Of a DNA stretch of 57,860 nucleotides, positions 43,864-52,931 are shown in pieces. The notes under the pieces are model-generated. The model searched no databases. It had not been told where the DNA came from and saw nothing but the letters and a program-made list of their open reading frames with translations. This DNA comes from an uncultured Bacteroidales bacterium (GTDB taxonomy: Bacteria > Bacteroidota > Bacteroidia > Bacteroidales > UBA932), in contig ONDF01000030.1 of assembly GCA_900316525.1 (NCBI GenBank), forward strand, positions 1 through 57,860, read 5' to 3'. Position numbers and translations under genes: made by a program. Numbering within the stretch: position 1 is the first letter of the stretch; each line of letters opens with the position of its first letter.

Positions 43864-46800
43864 TTAGAAGGTTACATTGACACCGAAGGTGACGGTCCTG
43901 TTCTGGGGATAGACACCGCGGTCGACACCCACTTCGCGGAAACCGCCGGACACTTCCGGATCGCAGCCGGAGTACTTGGTGAGGGTGAACGCGTTCTCCA
44001 CCTGCCCGAACAGTCTCAGGCGGGAGATGAAGATCTTCTGGGTGAGGTTCTGCGGCAGAGTGTAACCCAGCTGGATGTTGCGGGCGCGCAGGAAGGAGGC
44101 GTCCTCCATCCAGTAGTCGGAGACCCGGTAGTTCTCGTTGGCGGAATCGAAGGCGAAGCGCGGATACTTGTTGGTGGAGCCTTCGCCGGTCCAGCGGTTG
44201 AGGATGGTCTTCGGGAGGTTGATGTAGTACAGGTCGGTACGGCGGGTGACGTTGAGCGTCTGGGCGCCGAGCTGGCCCTGGAGGAGCATGCTGAAGTCGA
44301 AGCCCTTCCAATCCATGGTGAGCGTGAGACCGAAGGTCCAGTCCGGAATGCCCTTGCCGAGCTTCGTGCGGTCGTCGTCGTTGATGACGCCGTCGTTGTT
44401 GATGTCCTTCCAGCGGAAGTCGCCGGGCTGCGCGTTGGGCTGGATCTTGTTGCCCTCGGCGTTCACGTAGCTGTTGATCTCGTCCCAGTTCTGGAACACG
44501 CCGTCGGTCTTCCAACCCCAGAAGTACGGGAACACTTCACCCACTTCGCCGCGGGTCAGGGAACCGATCTTGTGGCTGGCGGTGATGATGTAGGAGGAGT
44601 CGTCGGCCAGCTTGGTGAGCTTGTTCACATTGTAGGAAGCGTTGGCCTTGATGCCGTAGTTGAAGTCGGCGATGGCGCCGCGGAAGCCGAGATCCAGCTC
44701 GAGACCGTGGTTGCGCATCGTGCCCACGTTGCCGGTCGGGGCGGAGTCGCCCGCGTAGGTCGGGACCTGCAGCTCCATCAGCATGCCGGAGGCGTCCTTG
44801 ATGTAATAGTCGACGGTGGCGGTGATCCGGTTGCCCAGCAGGCCCAGGTCCACGCCGAAGTCGGTCTGGATGGACTGCTCCCACTTGGCGTTCGGGTTCG
44901 CGAGGCCGGAGGCCTTCACGCCGATGTTGATGGCCTCGGTGGCGTTGGCGCCGGAACCGAAGACGTAGTTGTTGCCGGACTGGGAGTACACGGCATACAG
45001 GAAGTCGCCCAGGTTGTCCTTACCGTTGATACCCCAGGAAGCGCGGAGCTTGGCCATGGAGATGACGGGGTTGTACCGCAGGAACTCCTCGTTCTTGATA
45101 TTCCAGCCGATGGAAGCGGACGGGAAGGTACCCCACTTGTTGTTGGGGCCGAAGTGCGAGGAAGCGTCCCGGCGGACGGTCGCCTGCGCCATGAAGCGCT
45201 CGCCGAAGTTGTAGGAGACGCGGCCGAAGTAGGACAGGATGCTGTAAGGGATGGAATTCCAGCGGCCCCAGCCGTTGCGGTCGCCGTCCTTCTGCTGGCC
45301 GAGGGTGTTGTCCACGCTGATCTTCCAAGGGTCGTCCGGGTAGATGAGGCCCAGGGCGGAAGCGCCCAGATAGGAGGAGGAGGACATGTAGGCGGACTGG
45401 CCGAGCACCACGTTCAGGGCGTGCCTGCCGAACACCTTGTCATAGGTCAGGGTGTTTTCCACCTGATAGCTGTAGTAGCGGTTCATGCTCTGGGTGGCGG
45501 AAGAACCGTAGTTGATCTTCGTTACGGTCGACTCCTTGCCGTTCTTGTCATACACCTTGGTCTCCGTGACGCTGTCCAGCTTGTAGCTCTTGGAAGTCAG
45601 GAAATACTGCGGGGTGTAGCTGTGGCTGTAGACATAGGAGAGGTCCATGGTGACGGCGCTGCGGAACTTCAGGCCGTCGATAAGCTGGAGGTCGAAGTTC
45701 AGGCCGCCGACGAGCTTGTCGGTGCTGGTGTCGCCGTGCGGGCGGTCCAGCATCGCGATCGGGTTCGCCTGCTCGTTGTAGGTACCGCCGTCAGCGATGA
45801 AGTAGGGAACGCCCTCGCTGTTGCGGATGATATACGGATACCCGGCCGGGTAGAGGGAGCGGTAGCGGGCCTCTTCGGCTTCGTCGGCATAGATGGGATC
45901 CAGCGGGGACATGCCCAGGGCGGAGCCCAGCGGGGAGCCGTATTCGGAGTTCTCCGAGATGCCGGCGGACTTGATGTGCGCGAAGGAGACCTGGTTGCCG
46001 ATGACGAGCTTGTTCAGCCAGTTGCGGGTGGCGGAGTGGTCGAACAGGGTGATGCCGATGTTCTCGCGCAGGGTCATTCTGTCATAGTAGGCCTGGTCGA
46101 AGCGGCCGCCGATGGTACCCTTGTTGGAGAGGTAGCCGCCGGAAACGCTGTAGTTGACCCGGCTGTTGCCGCCGGAGACATTGATGTCGTGCTTGACGAT
46201 GGGGGCGTTCTTGTCGAAGATGGCTTCCACCCAGTCGGTGCCCTTCCCGAGGGAATAGGGATCGTCGTAGATGGGGGCGTTGCCGGCGTTGAGCTGGCCC
46301 TCGTTCATCATGATGGCATACTCGGTGGCGTTGAGCACGGCGGGCTTGCGCCAGGGATTCTGCATACCATAGGAAAAGTTGTAGGTGACGACGGTCTTCC
46401 CTTCGGAACCGGACTTGGTGGTCACGAGGACCACGCCGTCGGCCGCGCGGGCGCCGTAGACGGCGGCGGAAGCGGCGTCCTTGAGGACGTCGATGCGCTC
46501 GATGTCGTTCGGATTGATGTAGTCGATGCTGCCGGCCGGCATGCCATCCACGATGTACAGCGGGGAGGCGTGGTTGATGGAGCCGACACCACGGACGATG
46601 ACCGTGGAGCTGGCGCCCGGGGCGCCGGAATGCTGGGTGACCTGGACACCGGAGGTCATGCCCTGGAGCATGTTGTCCACCCGGTTCTGGGACTGGACCT
46701 TCAAGTCATCGGCGGTCACCGAGGAGATGGAGGCCGTCACCACGGACTTCTTCTGGACACCGTAACCGATGACCACGGTCTCTTCCAGCATCTCGGCATC

Positions 46801-47082
46801 CTCGGCGAGGAGGATTTCCATGATGCGGTCAGGCGTGGCCACGACGGTCTGGGTCACATAGCCGATGCAGGAGATTTCCAGGACGGCGCCGGAGGCCACG
46901 CGGAAGGAGAAAGCTCCGTCCACGCCCGTCACGGTACCGTTGCTGGTTCCCTGCTCGACGACAAAGGCGCCGACAATCGGCTGGCGCGCATCGTCAAGGA
47001 CGACACCGCTCACGGTGGCGTTCTGCGCGAATGCTGCCAGGCTCAATCCTAATGCAAGGATCAGGGAAGCTAATTTTTTCAT
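43864..47082 (-). CDS. susC: SusC/RagA family TonB-dependent outer-membrane transporter
   Basis: A 1072-residue TonB-dependent transporter. The start at 47082 begins a signal peptide (KKLASLILALGLSLAAFAQ); the upstream codons have no signal character. A carboxypeptidase-like regulatory domain covers about 22-95 (VSGVVLDDARQPIVGAFVVE), then the SusC signature region with LEETVVIGYGVQKKS, the plug (VDNMLQGMTSGVQVTQ, VRGVGSINHASPLYIVDGMP) and a 22-strand barrel ending RTVTFGVNVTF. It is the first gene of the locus. A possible -7 box lies at 47149-47156, and a DUF6377-type regulator gene is immediately upstream. Confidence 0.96.
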   Translation of the reverse strand: MKKLASLILALGLSLAAFAQNATVSGVVLDDARQPIVGAFVVEQGTSNGTVTGVDGAFSFRVASGAVLEISCIGYVTQTVVATPDRIMEILLAEDAEMLEETVVIGYGVQKKSVVTASISSVTADDLKVQSQNRVDNMLQGMTSGVQVTQHSGAPGASSTVIVRGVGSINHASPLYIVDGMPAGSIDYINPNDIERIDVLKDAASAAVYGARAADGVVLVTTKSGSEGKTVVTYNFSYGMQNPWRKPAVLNATEYAIMMNEGQLNAGNAPIYDDPYSLGKGTDWVEAIFDKNAPIVKHDINVSGGNSRVNYSVSGGYLSNKGTIGGRFDQAYYDRMTLRENIGITLFDHSATRNWLNKLVIGNQVSFAHIKSAGISENSEYGSPLGSALGMSPLDPIYADEAEEARYRSLYPAGYPYIIRNSEGVPYFIADGGTYNEQANPIAMLDRPHGDTSTDKLVGGLNFDLQLIDGLKFRSAVTMDLSYVYSHSYTPQYFLTSKSYKLDSVTETKVYDKNGKESTVTKINYGSSATQSMNRYYSYQVENTLTYDKVFGRHALNVVLGQSAYMSSSSYLGASALGLIYPDDPWKISVDNTLGQQKDGDRNGWGRWNSIPYSILSYFGRVSYNFGERFMAQATVRRDASSHFGPNNKWGTFPSASIGWNIKNEEFLRYNPVISMAKLRASWGINGKDNLGDFLYAVYSQSGNNYVFGSGANATEAINIGVKASGLANPNAKWEQSIQTDFGVDLGLLGNRITATVDYYIKDASGMLMELQVPTYAGDSAPTGNVGTMRNHGLELDLGFRGAIADFNYGIKANASYNVNKLTKLADDSSYIITASHKIGSLTRGEVGEVFPYFWGWKTDGVFQNWDEINSYVNAEGNKIQPNAQPGDFRWKDINNDGVINDDDRTKLGKGIPDWTFGLTLTMDWKGFDFSMLLQGQLGAQTLNVTRRTDLYYINLPKTILNRWTGEGSTNKYPRFAFDSANENYRVSDYWMEDASFLRARNIQLGYTLPQNLTQKIFISRLRLFGQVENAFTLTKYSGCDPEVSGGFREVGVDRGVYPQNRTVTFGVNVTF

Positions 47083-47148
47083 ACGCGATTGGTTTGGTTG
47101 TGCGTTGGTTATTGTTAAATAAAAAGTGTTCTGACACAAGGTCCACCG

Positions 47149-47156
47149 CAAAATTA
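47149..47156 (-). promoter_or_regulatory. Possible -7 box for susC
   Basis: TAATTTTG on the minus strand fits TAnnTTTG; no convincing -33 element is seen. It would leave a leader of about 60 bases. The 205 bases between the regulator and susC hold no gene. Confidence 0.4.
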
Positions 47157-47287
47157 CGCCCGGCAAGCATACACCGCGCGCATAAGAAAATAAAAGTACT
47201 GCAAAGTAGTAGCCATCTTATTATAAGACAGCTAATTAAAAGTTTTTAAAAGGCTAAAAAAGTAGTGGATTAAGAACGTGTTTTCCG

Positions 47288-48922
47288 CTACTTTCCAATC
47301 ATTTTCACCTGTTCCTCGAACTTGTCGCGGTCCCCGAGGGCCGCATTCTTGACCGAGACCTTATAGTTATATATGGTACTGACGGAGTAGTCCAGCATCG
47401 TCGCGATCTTCTTGGAATCGTCCACGCCGAGGCGGATCAGGGCGAAGATCCGGAGCTCCGTCGTAAGCCGACCGGCCGGCGGAACGATGCGCGCCTCCTC
47501 CTGCAGCAGGTCGTTGAACTGCTCCACGAAGTCCGGATAGAGGGCCAGGAACGTCTCGTCGAACTTGCGGTAGAAATCCTCCAGCGCCTTCTCGGAACGC
47601 TCGGAAATGGCCAGCTCGCGGAACAGCTGGTCCGACTTGCCCTGCTTCAGCAGGTTCCGGAACCGGTTGTCCTGCGCCCGGATGAGGGCCACCTGCTCCG
47701 ACAGGCCCTGCAGGAAGTCCATGATATAGGCGTCCTTCACCTTGTCGGCCTTGGAGATCTGCCGGTTCAGCACGCTGAGCTCGTCATTGGCCGCGGCCAG
47801 CCGGGCATTGCTGTCCGCCAGCGCCTTCTGCATGCGGGAAAGCTTCCGGGAACGGACGACCAGGAAATAGGTGATCAGGGACAGCACCAGCACCAGGACG
47901 GCCAGGAGGATGGCGGAGAAGAGTGAAGCCTTTCCTTGCCGGTCCTGCCGGACGGAATAGGCATTCTCCACTTCCATCAGGAAGCGGGAGATCTGCCAGG
48001 GGCGCAGCTTGGCATTGTACAGCACCGCATCCTCCTGCGCCATCCGGAGATAGCGGAACGAGCGGTCTACGTCCATGGGCAGGATGTTCTGCGCCACCAT
48101 GGTCAGGGAGGCGTAATCCTTCACCGCGTTCACGATGTCGCACTCCGCGGAGCGGATGAGCCAGGCGATCCGCTCGGACTGGTTGCCCCGCAAATTCTCG
48201 ATCTCCGACTCGAAATAGGCAAAGATGGCATAATCCCGGTCTTCTGGCTTCACCGTCGCCAGCAACAGGCGATTCACGCTGTCGGCGGAAGCGAGCTTTC
48301 CCCGGTCCATGAACTCGTCCCGCAGCACGGAGCGCCAGCGGTCGGAATCCTTGGGCAGCAGCTGGTACAGGCGGGGACGGAACGACGCAGCCGGCGGGAT
48401 GGACAGCTTCTCCACCATGCCGGAGTTGCCCGCCAGGTCCTTGCTATAATCGTACAGGTCCCAGAGATATTCCGCCATGAGCGGTTCGGAGAAAGCCGCC
48501 GTGTCCAGGCCACCGTACAAGAGCTGGGACGCTTCCAGGTAACTGCCGGCCTTGGCATACAGATGCCCCAGCAGGACGGAGGTCTCGTTGTACAGGTCCT
48601 GGTCCTCCAGCACGTCCCGGGCCAGTTCCTGGCAATGCTTCAGGTACAGCTGGGTGGAGTCGAAACTGAAGGCGAAGAACTCCCGGGCGATGTTCATCTC
48701 CAGCTCATACCGCCGGAGCGGGTCGCGCGTGGAGCGGGCCAGCTTCCCCAACGCATCCATCTGGTCCAGCTTCCGGGCCACGTACATGTTGGCGGCGCTG
48801 GTGTAGCCGTCCAGTTCGAGCAGGAGCTGCTGCGTCGCCCGGTCCGGGCGGGGCGCCGGCCGGCACGCCGCCGCCCCGAGGGCGACAGCGAGCAGAACGC
48901 CTATGCTCCGGACGAGCTTCAT
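47288..48922 (-). CDS. Membrane-bound transcriptional regulator of DUF6377 type
   Basis: A 544-residue protein. An N-terminal signal (ending LGAAAC, possibly a lipobox) exports a helical sensor part (residues 21-330, TPR-like, for example DLYNETSVLLGHLYAKAGSY). One membrane helix lies at about 332-356 (AILLAVLVLVLSLITYFLVV), followed by a coiled coil (357-395) and a cytoplasmic C-terminal region with a helix-turn-helix (ELRIFALIRLGVDDSKKIA, MLDYSVSTIYNYKVSVKN). This architecture, periplasmic sensor to cytoplasmic DNA binding in one chain, is used by SusR-like regulators of polysaccharide loci. Its place just before susC supports control of that operon. It is packed 3 bases after the M64 peptidase gene. 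Confidence 0.87.
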   Translation of the reverse strand: MKLVRSIGVLLAVALGAAACRPAPRPDRATQQLLLELDGYTSAANMYVARKLDQMDALGKLARSTRDPLRRYELEMNIAREFFAFSFDSTQLYLKHCQELARDVLEDQDLYNETSVLLGHLYAKAGSYLEASQLLYGGLDTAAFSEPLMAEYLWDLYDYSKDLAGNSGMVEKLSIPPAASFRPRLYQLLPKDSDRWRSVLRDEFMDRGKLASADSVNRLLLATVKPEDRDYAIFAYFESEIENLRGNQSERIAWLIRSAECDIVNAVKDYASLTMVAQNILPMDVDRSFRYLRMAQEDAVLYNAKLRPWQISRFLMEVENAYSVRQDRQGKASLFSAILLAVLVLVLSLITYFLVVRSRKLSRMQKALADSNARLAAANDELSVLNRQISKADKVKDAYIMDFLQGLSEQVALIRAQDNRFRNLLKQGKSDQLFRELAISERSEKALEDFYRKFDETFLALYPDFVEQFNDLLQEEARIVPPAGRLTTELRIFALIRLGVDDSKKIATMLDYSVSTIYNYKVSVKNAALGDRDKFEEQVKMIGK

Positions 48923-48925
48923 GGG

Positions 48926-50965
48926 CTAGAAATCTTCCTCCAGATGGATGACCGGCGGCGGAAGCAGGGGCATCTCCGGAACGAGCAGCGCCTGGCTGCG
49001 CGCCTTCAGGAGTATCCGGCTGCGCTCTTCGACACTGGCGCTCGCGGGCACCACCGGCCGGATCGGATCCACCGTCACATCCTTGGCGATGAAGTCGTCC
49101 ATGTCGAAGGTCTCGCCCGCCTTCGTCATGATCCGGCGGACGATGAGGATCCGCTGCCAGGTGGAGTAATAGGGCCGGTTGTCGATCATGCAGCTGATCT
49201 TTTCCGACCGCCAGCGGAAATAGAGGGACTTGTACGCGCCGTGCCAGAGGCCGATCCGGCCATAGTCCGGATTCCGGGCGGTCCATTCGTCCAGATGGTC
49301 CAGCAGGTCCTCCTTCCAGGGGGCCGAATCATAGAAACCGGAGACGTTCAAGGCATGCGGAACCGTATAGGAATGTCCCGCAATGGCCGCCGGGGCCGAG
49401 ACCGTCGACGTCCCGCTCCAGTATTCATCCGTCAACCGGCCGTAGGCATGGCCGCCGAACTCGTGGATGAACGTGTTCTTCCAGTCGCCGACCATCCGGC
49501 CCATCTCGTCCCGCTCCGCATCCGTCGTCTCCCGGTATCCTTGGGATTTATCCTGTTCATTGACGGCCTGGTACTTCGGGAAGGACCAGCGGCTGGTGCC
49601 TCCGTTTTTCTGGAAAGGAATCTGGCAGTAATTCCAGCCGCCCGAATAGATGTGGCAGATGCCCCCGTACCGGGTGTCGTTGATCAGGAGCGCCGTCGGG
49701 ACATCCTGATAAGTCACTTCCTTGGAAACGACCTCCGGGATCGCCGCCTTGAGGTAAGCCTGGATCTTGGCGGCATCGGCCGTCATCGTGCTGTAAGTGC
49801 CGTCGTCCGGCCAGCGGGAACCGAACCGGTTGTCCACCGCCTTGATGATCTTGTCCTTGTCCTTCGGATCGTTGACACCGGCCCCGGACTCGTTGGAAAC
49901 GGTCCGACAGACATAAACGGTGAAATACTCCTTGTAGGACTTGAACGGCTCCACGGAGAACAGGAAATCGACGGCGGTCCTGGCCCGTTCCTCGAAAAGG
50001 TCCAGCTGGTCCGAGGTATAACCGTCGGCCAGCAGGGCGATGACGTTTTTCTTCCGGCCCTTTGTCTGGGTGACAACCCGGATGACCTGGTCATCGGCCC
50101 CCCAGGTATCTCCCAGGTCGATCGTTCCGAAATCCACGATCCGGGAACGCGTGAGCGTCAGCGCCTTCGAGGAACGCTTCTCGATGAGGCGGCCTTCTCC
50201 GTCGCTGAAAGTCAGGGTGAACCCGCCGGTCAGACTGGCCGGGACCATCGCGATGCAATAGTCCTGGCCCTCCACGAAGGTTCCGGACAAGGTCACGGTA
50301 TTGGACCGCTCATAGGTAGTCGTGCTGAAGCTCGAGGTATAGCCGAAGTGGACCTCTCCGTCCTGGAAATAGAGCGCCGCATCGCCTGCCACGGTCTTCC
50401 CGGCATCGAACGTCACGGACTGCAAGGTGGAAACGGCCGCTCCGCTCAGGCGGAAACGGACATAGGACATCAAGTTCCGGAACTGCAGGTTCTCATCCTG
50501 CGACGAAGACCAGGCCGCCGCGAAGTTGAGCCCCTCCTGGACACCGCCGGGGACGGCTTCCTGCGTCGGCGGAACCGGAATCCGCAGCAGAATGTCGTCA
50601 TTCTTGCCGGAGACCCCGTATACGGCGGCCGGATAAATGCTCGTGTAAGAATCATCCTCGCCAAGCCGCTTTGTCGTCGTGAACGTCGCCGATACCACGC
50701 CGTCGTCCTGGGTCGTATAGGTCGTCTGGGAATAAGCGCTGGACGACATCCTGTACATCCTGAAGGCGTCTCCGCCGGTCCAGAGGACCCGCGCCTGGGT
50801 TTTTTCTTCGAAATCCAGCCGGGAGCGGGTCTCGGGGGCTTCGGCAGCGAAGCCGGCCTGGATGGTGTAGACGGGGGGCGCCGGGGGCGCCACGGAGTCC
50901 GCACCCACCTTGGAGCAGGCGACGGCGGCGAGCGAGAGCCAAAGGCAGAGACGGTTCCGGTTCAT
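48926..50965 (-). CDS. Lipoprotein with fimbrillin-like N-terminus and M64-type metallopeptidase domain
   Basis: The Met at 50965 is chosen because it starts a lipoprotein signal (MNRNRLCLWLSLAAVACSK); 10 codons lie upstream. The mature N-terminal part (to about residue 285) has the fimbrillin/Mfa-like pattern PETRSRLDFEEKTQARVLW, GDAFRMY and SIYPAAVYG. The C-terminal part is a peptidase of the M64 (IgA protease-like) type: NVIALLADGYTSDQ, then the zinc site HEFGGHAYGRLTDEYW at about residues 501-516. Expected on the cell surface or in the outer membrane, degrading host or dietary protein (inference). One base separates it from sufD and 3 bases from the regulator gene, so it seems to lie in one transcription unit with the suf genes. 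Confidence 0.88.
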   Translation of the reverse strand: MNRNRLCLWLSLAAVACSKVGADSVAPPAPPVYTIQAGFAAEAPETRSRLDFEEKTQARVLWTGGDAFRMYRMSSSAYSQTTYTTQDDGVVSATFTTTKRLGEDDSYTSIYPAAVYGVSGKNDDILLRIPVPPTQEAVPGGVQEGLNFAAAWSSSQDENLQFRNLMSYVRFRLSGAAVSTLQSVTFDAGKTVAGDAALYFQDGEVHFGYTSSFSTTTYERSNTVTLSGTFVEGQDYCIAMVPASLTGGFTLTFSDGEGRLIEKRSSKALTLTRSRIVDFGTIDLGDTWGADDQVIRVVTQTKGRKKNVIALLADGYTSDQLDLFEERARTAVDFLFSVEPFKSYKEYFTVYVCRTVSNESGAGVNDPKDKDKIIKAVDNRFGSRWPDDGTYSTMTADAAKIQAYLKAAIPEVVSKEVTYQDVPTALLINDTRYGGICHIYSGGWNYCQIPFQKNGGTSRWSFPKYQAVNEQDKSQGYRETTDAERDEMGRMVGDWKNTFIHEFGGHAYGRLTDEYWSGTSTVSAPAAIAGHSYTVPHALNVSGFYDSAPWKEDLLDHLDEWTARNPDYGRIGLWHGAYKSLYFRWRSEKISCMIDNRPYYSTWQRILIVRRIMTKAGETFDMDDFIAKDVTVDPIRPVVPASASVEERSRILLKARSQALLVPEMPLLPPPVIHLEEDF

Positions 50966-50966
50966 C

Positions 50967-51563
50967 CTATACGAGTTGATTGACAGCGTTTTCAATTTCT
51001 TCCTTCCGGTCCGCCGGCGTGACGGCCGCGAGGAAGGAGATCATTTGCAGGACCTTCGCCTCCGCCTCCGGGACGCCGCGGGTGCGCATGTAGAACAGCG
51101 CATCCTCGTCCAGGCGGCCGGTGGTGGCCCCGTGCGAGCATTTCACGTCGTCGGCATAGATTTCCAGCTGCGGGGTCGTTTCCACGCGGGCTCCTTCCGA
51201 CAGGACGATGTTGTGGTTCTCCTGGTAGGCTTCCGTCTGTTGGGCGTCCGGGGCCACGATGATGCGGCCGTCGAAGGTCACCCGGGACGCGCCGCCCGCG
51301 ATGCCGTTGAACAGCTGGTGCGAGACGCAGCCGCCCGCGCGGTGGTGCATCAGGATGCGGAAATTCACCCGCTCCTCGCCGCCGCACAGGTACAACCCCT
51401 TCAGGGACACCTCCGCCCCTTCGCCCACCAGGTCGATGGCGACGTCGATGTCGCGGGACTCCCCGGGAAGCACCACGAACGTCAGTTCGAGCTTCTCCCC
51501 CGCCCCGACGGTGTAGTCGGGCCGGCGGCCGACGAAAGGATCTTTGTAATTACCGTACCCCAT
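50967..51563 (-). CDS. sufD: SufD-like Fe-S assembly protein, half length
   Basis: A 198-residue protein, about half the usual 400-450. It retains the beta-helix core and C-terminal helix of SufD: GARVETTPQLEIYADDVKCS, HGATTGRLDEDALFYMRTRG and FLAAVTPADRKEEIENAV. The His of KCSHGAT, important in SufBCD, is present. The N-terminal helical part is missing, and no remnant of it lies upstream, because the start shares a base with the sufC stop (TAATG). SufD forms the SufBC2D scaffold that builds Fe-S clusters. A short functional form seems more likely than decay since the frame is intact and coupled. Confidence 0.88.
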   Translation of the reverse strand: MGYGNYKDPFVGRRPDYTVGAGEKLELTFVVLPGESRDIDVAIDLVGEGAEVSLKGLYLCGGEERVNFRILMHHRAGGCVSHQLFNGIAGGASRVTFDGRIIVAPDAQQTEAYQENHNIVLSEGARVETTPQLEIYADDVKCSHGATTGRLDEDALFYMRTRGVPEAEAKVLQMISFLAAVTPADRKEEIENAVNQLV

Positions 51564-52306
51564 CAGAACTGGTCAAAACCTTGTTTTTCAATGGCATCGA
51601 TGAGCTCGGGGCCGCCCGTGCGGACGATGCGGCCGTCCTTGAGGACGTGCACGACGTCAGGCCGGACATACTCCAGGAGCTTCTGGTAGTGCGTGATGAT
51701 GATGGCCGATTTCTCCGGGGAGCGGAGGGCGTTCACGCCGTCCGCCACAATCTTGAGGGCGTCCACGTCCAGGCCGGAGTCCGTCTCGTCCAGGATGGAC
51801 AGGGTCGGGTCCAGGAGGGCCATCTGGAAGATCTCGTTGCGTTTCTTCTCGCCGCCGGAGAAGCCCACGTTCACTTCGCGCTTGGCGAATTCGGGCTTCA
51901 TCTGCACGAAGGCCATCTTCTCCTTCAGGAGCTTCAGGAACTCGGGCGTCTTCATCTCGGGCAGACCCTGCGCCTTCCGGCGGGCCTGGACGGCCGCCTT
52001 CATGAAGGCGGTGATCGTCACCCCGGGGATTTCCACGGGATACTGGAAGCTCAGGAAGATGCCGGCCCAGCTGCGCTCTTCCGGCGCCATGGACAGCAGA
52101 TCCTTTCCGTCATAGACGATACTTCCTTCCGTCACTTCATAGTCCGGGCGGCCGGTGAGGACCGCGTTCAGGGTGGACTTTCCCGCCCCGTTCGGGCCCA
52201 TCACGGCGTGGATTTCGCCCCGGCCGATGGACAGGTCGATCCCATGGAGAATCTCCTTGTCCCCGATCCGGGCGTGCAAGTTCTTTATTTCGAGCAGTTT
52301 ATCCAT
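51563..52306 (-). CDS. sufC: Fe-S cluster assembly ATPase SufC
   Basis: A 247-residue ABC-type ATPase that drives the SufBCD scaffold. Walker A GPNGAGKST, the signature NVGFSGGEKKRNEI, Walker B LSILDETDSGLD and the switch His in IIITHYQKLLEYV are all present; the SufC-typical insert MAPEERSWAGIFLSFQYPVE is clear. It starts 8 bases inside the end of pnuC and ends on the first base of sufD. Confidence 0.97.
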   Translation of the reverse strand: MDKLLEIKNLHARIGDKEILHGIDLSIGRGEIHAVMGPNGAGKSTLNAVLTGRPDYEVTEGSIVYDGKDLLSMAPEERSWAGIFLSFQYPVEIPGVTITAFMKAAVQARRKAQGLPEMKTPEFLKLLKEKMAFVQMKPEFAKREVNVGFSGGEKKRNEIFQMALLDPTLSILDETDSGLDVDALKIVADGVNALRSPEKSAIIITHYQKLLEYVRPDVVHVLKDGRIVRTGGPELIDAIEKQGFDQF

Positions 52307-52931
52307 TTTTCTTGTACAGTTTCATCCAGGAATACAGCGACCACAGGCCATTCACCAGGTACAGGCCGCAGACGATGGGCATGAACACGTTCCCCACGCT
52401 GATGTGGAGAATGATCTGGGTGATGTTCACGATGAGCCAGGCCATCCAGCAGTCCCACTTCTTGAGGGCCGACAGGAGCTGCGCCGTGAGGATCAGGACC
52501 GTCACGCAGCAGTCCAGGTACGGGGCCGGATTGGCCGGGAAGAAGGTCTTCATCACCCAGCCCCAGAGCAGGGCGATGACGAGGATCGCCGCCACGGTGA
52601 ATCCCCGCTGCGGCCAGGTCAGCATGCTGACTTTCAGCTTGTTCGCATCCTCGGAAGAGCGTTCCTCCTCCTTCGGATGCGTCCAGCGCCAGTGGCCGAA
52701 CACGTTGATCGCAAGGGAGATGGGCTGGAGCAGCAGGTTCGCGTACAGGTTCCGGGACCAGAACAGGAAGAACAGGGCGGCCGTGTACAGGTAGCCCACC
52801 CAGAAGTTGTACTTCGAGTTCCGTCCCGCGAGGAACACGCAGGTAAGTCCCAGCAGCGAGCTGATGAAATCCACCAGCAGCACGGGTTTCCCGCCCAGGG
52901 TAAAGATTACGATGTCAAGCCATTCCATCAT
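52299..52931 (-). CDS. pnuC: PnuC-type nicotinamide riboside transporter
   Basis: A 210-residue inner-membrane protein with about 7 hydrophobic helices. Features of the PnuC (SWEET-like) family are the aromatic-rich motif [13 protein letters not shown] after helix 3, [19 protein letters not shown], and [19 protein letters not shown] near the end. It moves nicotinamide riboside or a related vitamin along its gradient, with trapping by a kinase. It lies between sufB and sufC, overlapping both (4 and 8 bases), which is not the usual suf gene order. No nicotinamide riboside kinase (NadR) gene is visible here; other B-vitamin transporters (PnuT, PnuX) share the fold, so the substrate is not certain. 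Confidence 0.9.
   Translation of the reverse strand: MMEWLDIVIFTLGGKPVLLVDFISSLLGLTCVFLAGRNSKYNFWVGYLYTAALFFLFWSRNLYANLLLQPISLAINVFGHWRWTHPKEEERSSEDANKLKVSMLTWPQRGFTVAAILVIALLWGWVMKTFFPANPAPYLDCCVTVLILTAQLLSALKKWDCWMAWLIVNITQIILHISVGNVFMPIVCGLYLVNGLWSLYSWMKLYKKNG

Noticed and set aside
40237..47052. A 2271-codon open frame on the plus strand opposite susC, susD and the glycan-binding gene
   Set aside because: Its translation is rich in Val, Gly, His, Asp and Glu without domains, and it lies exactly opposite strong genes. Long antisense frames are expected where GC is high and stop codons are rare.
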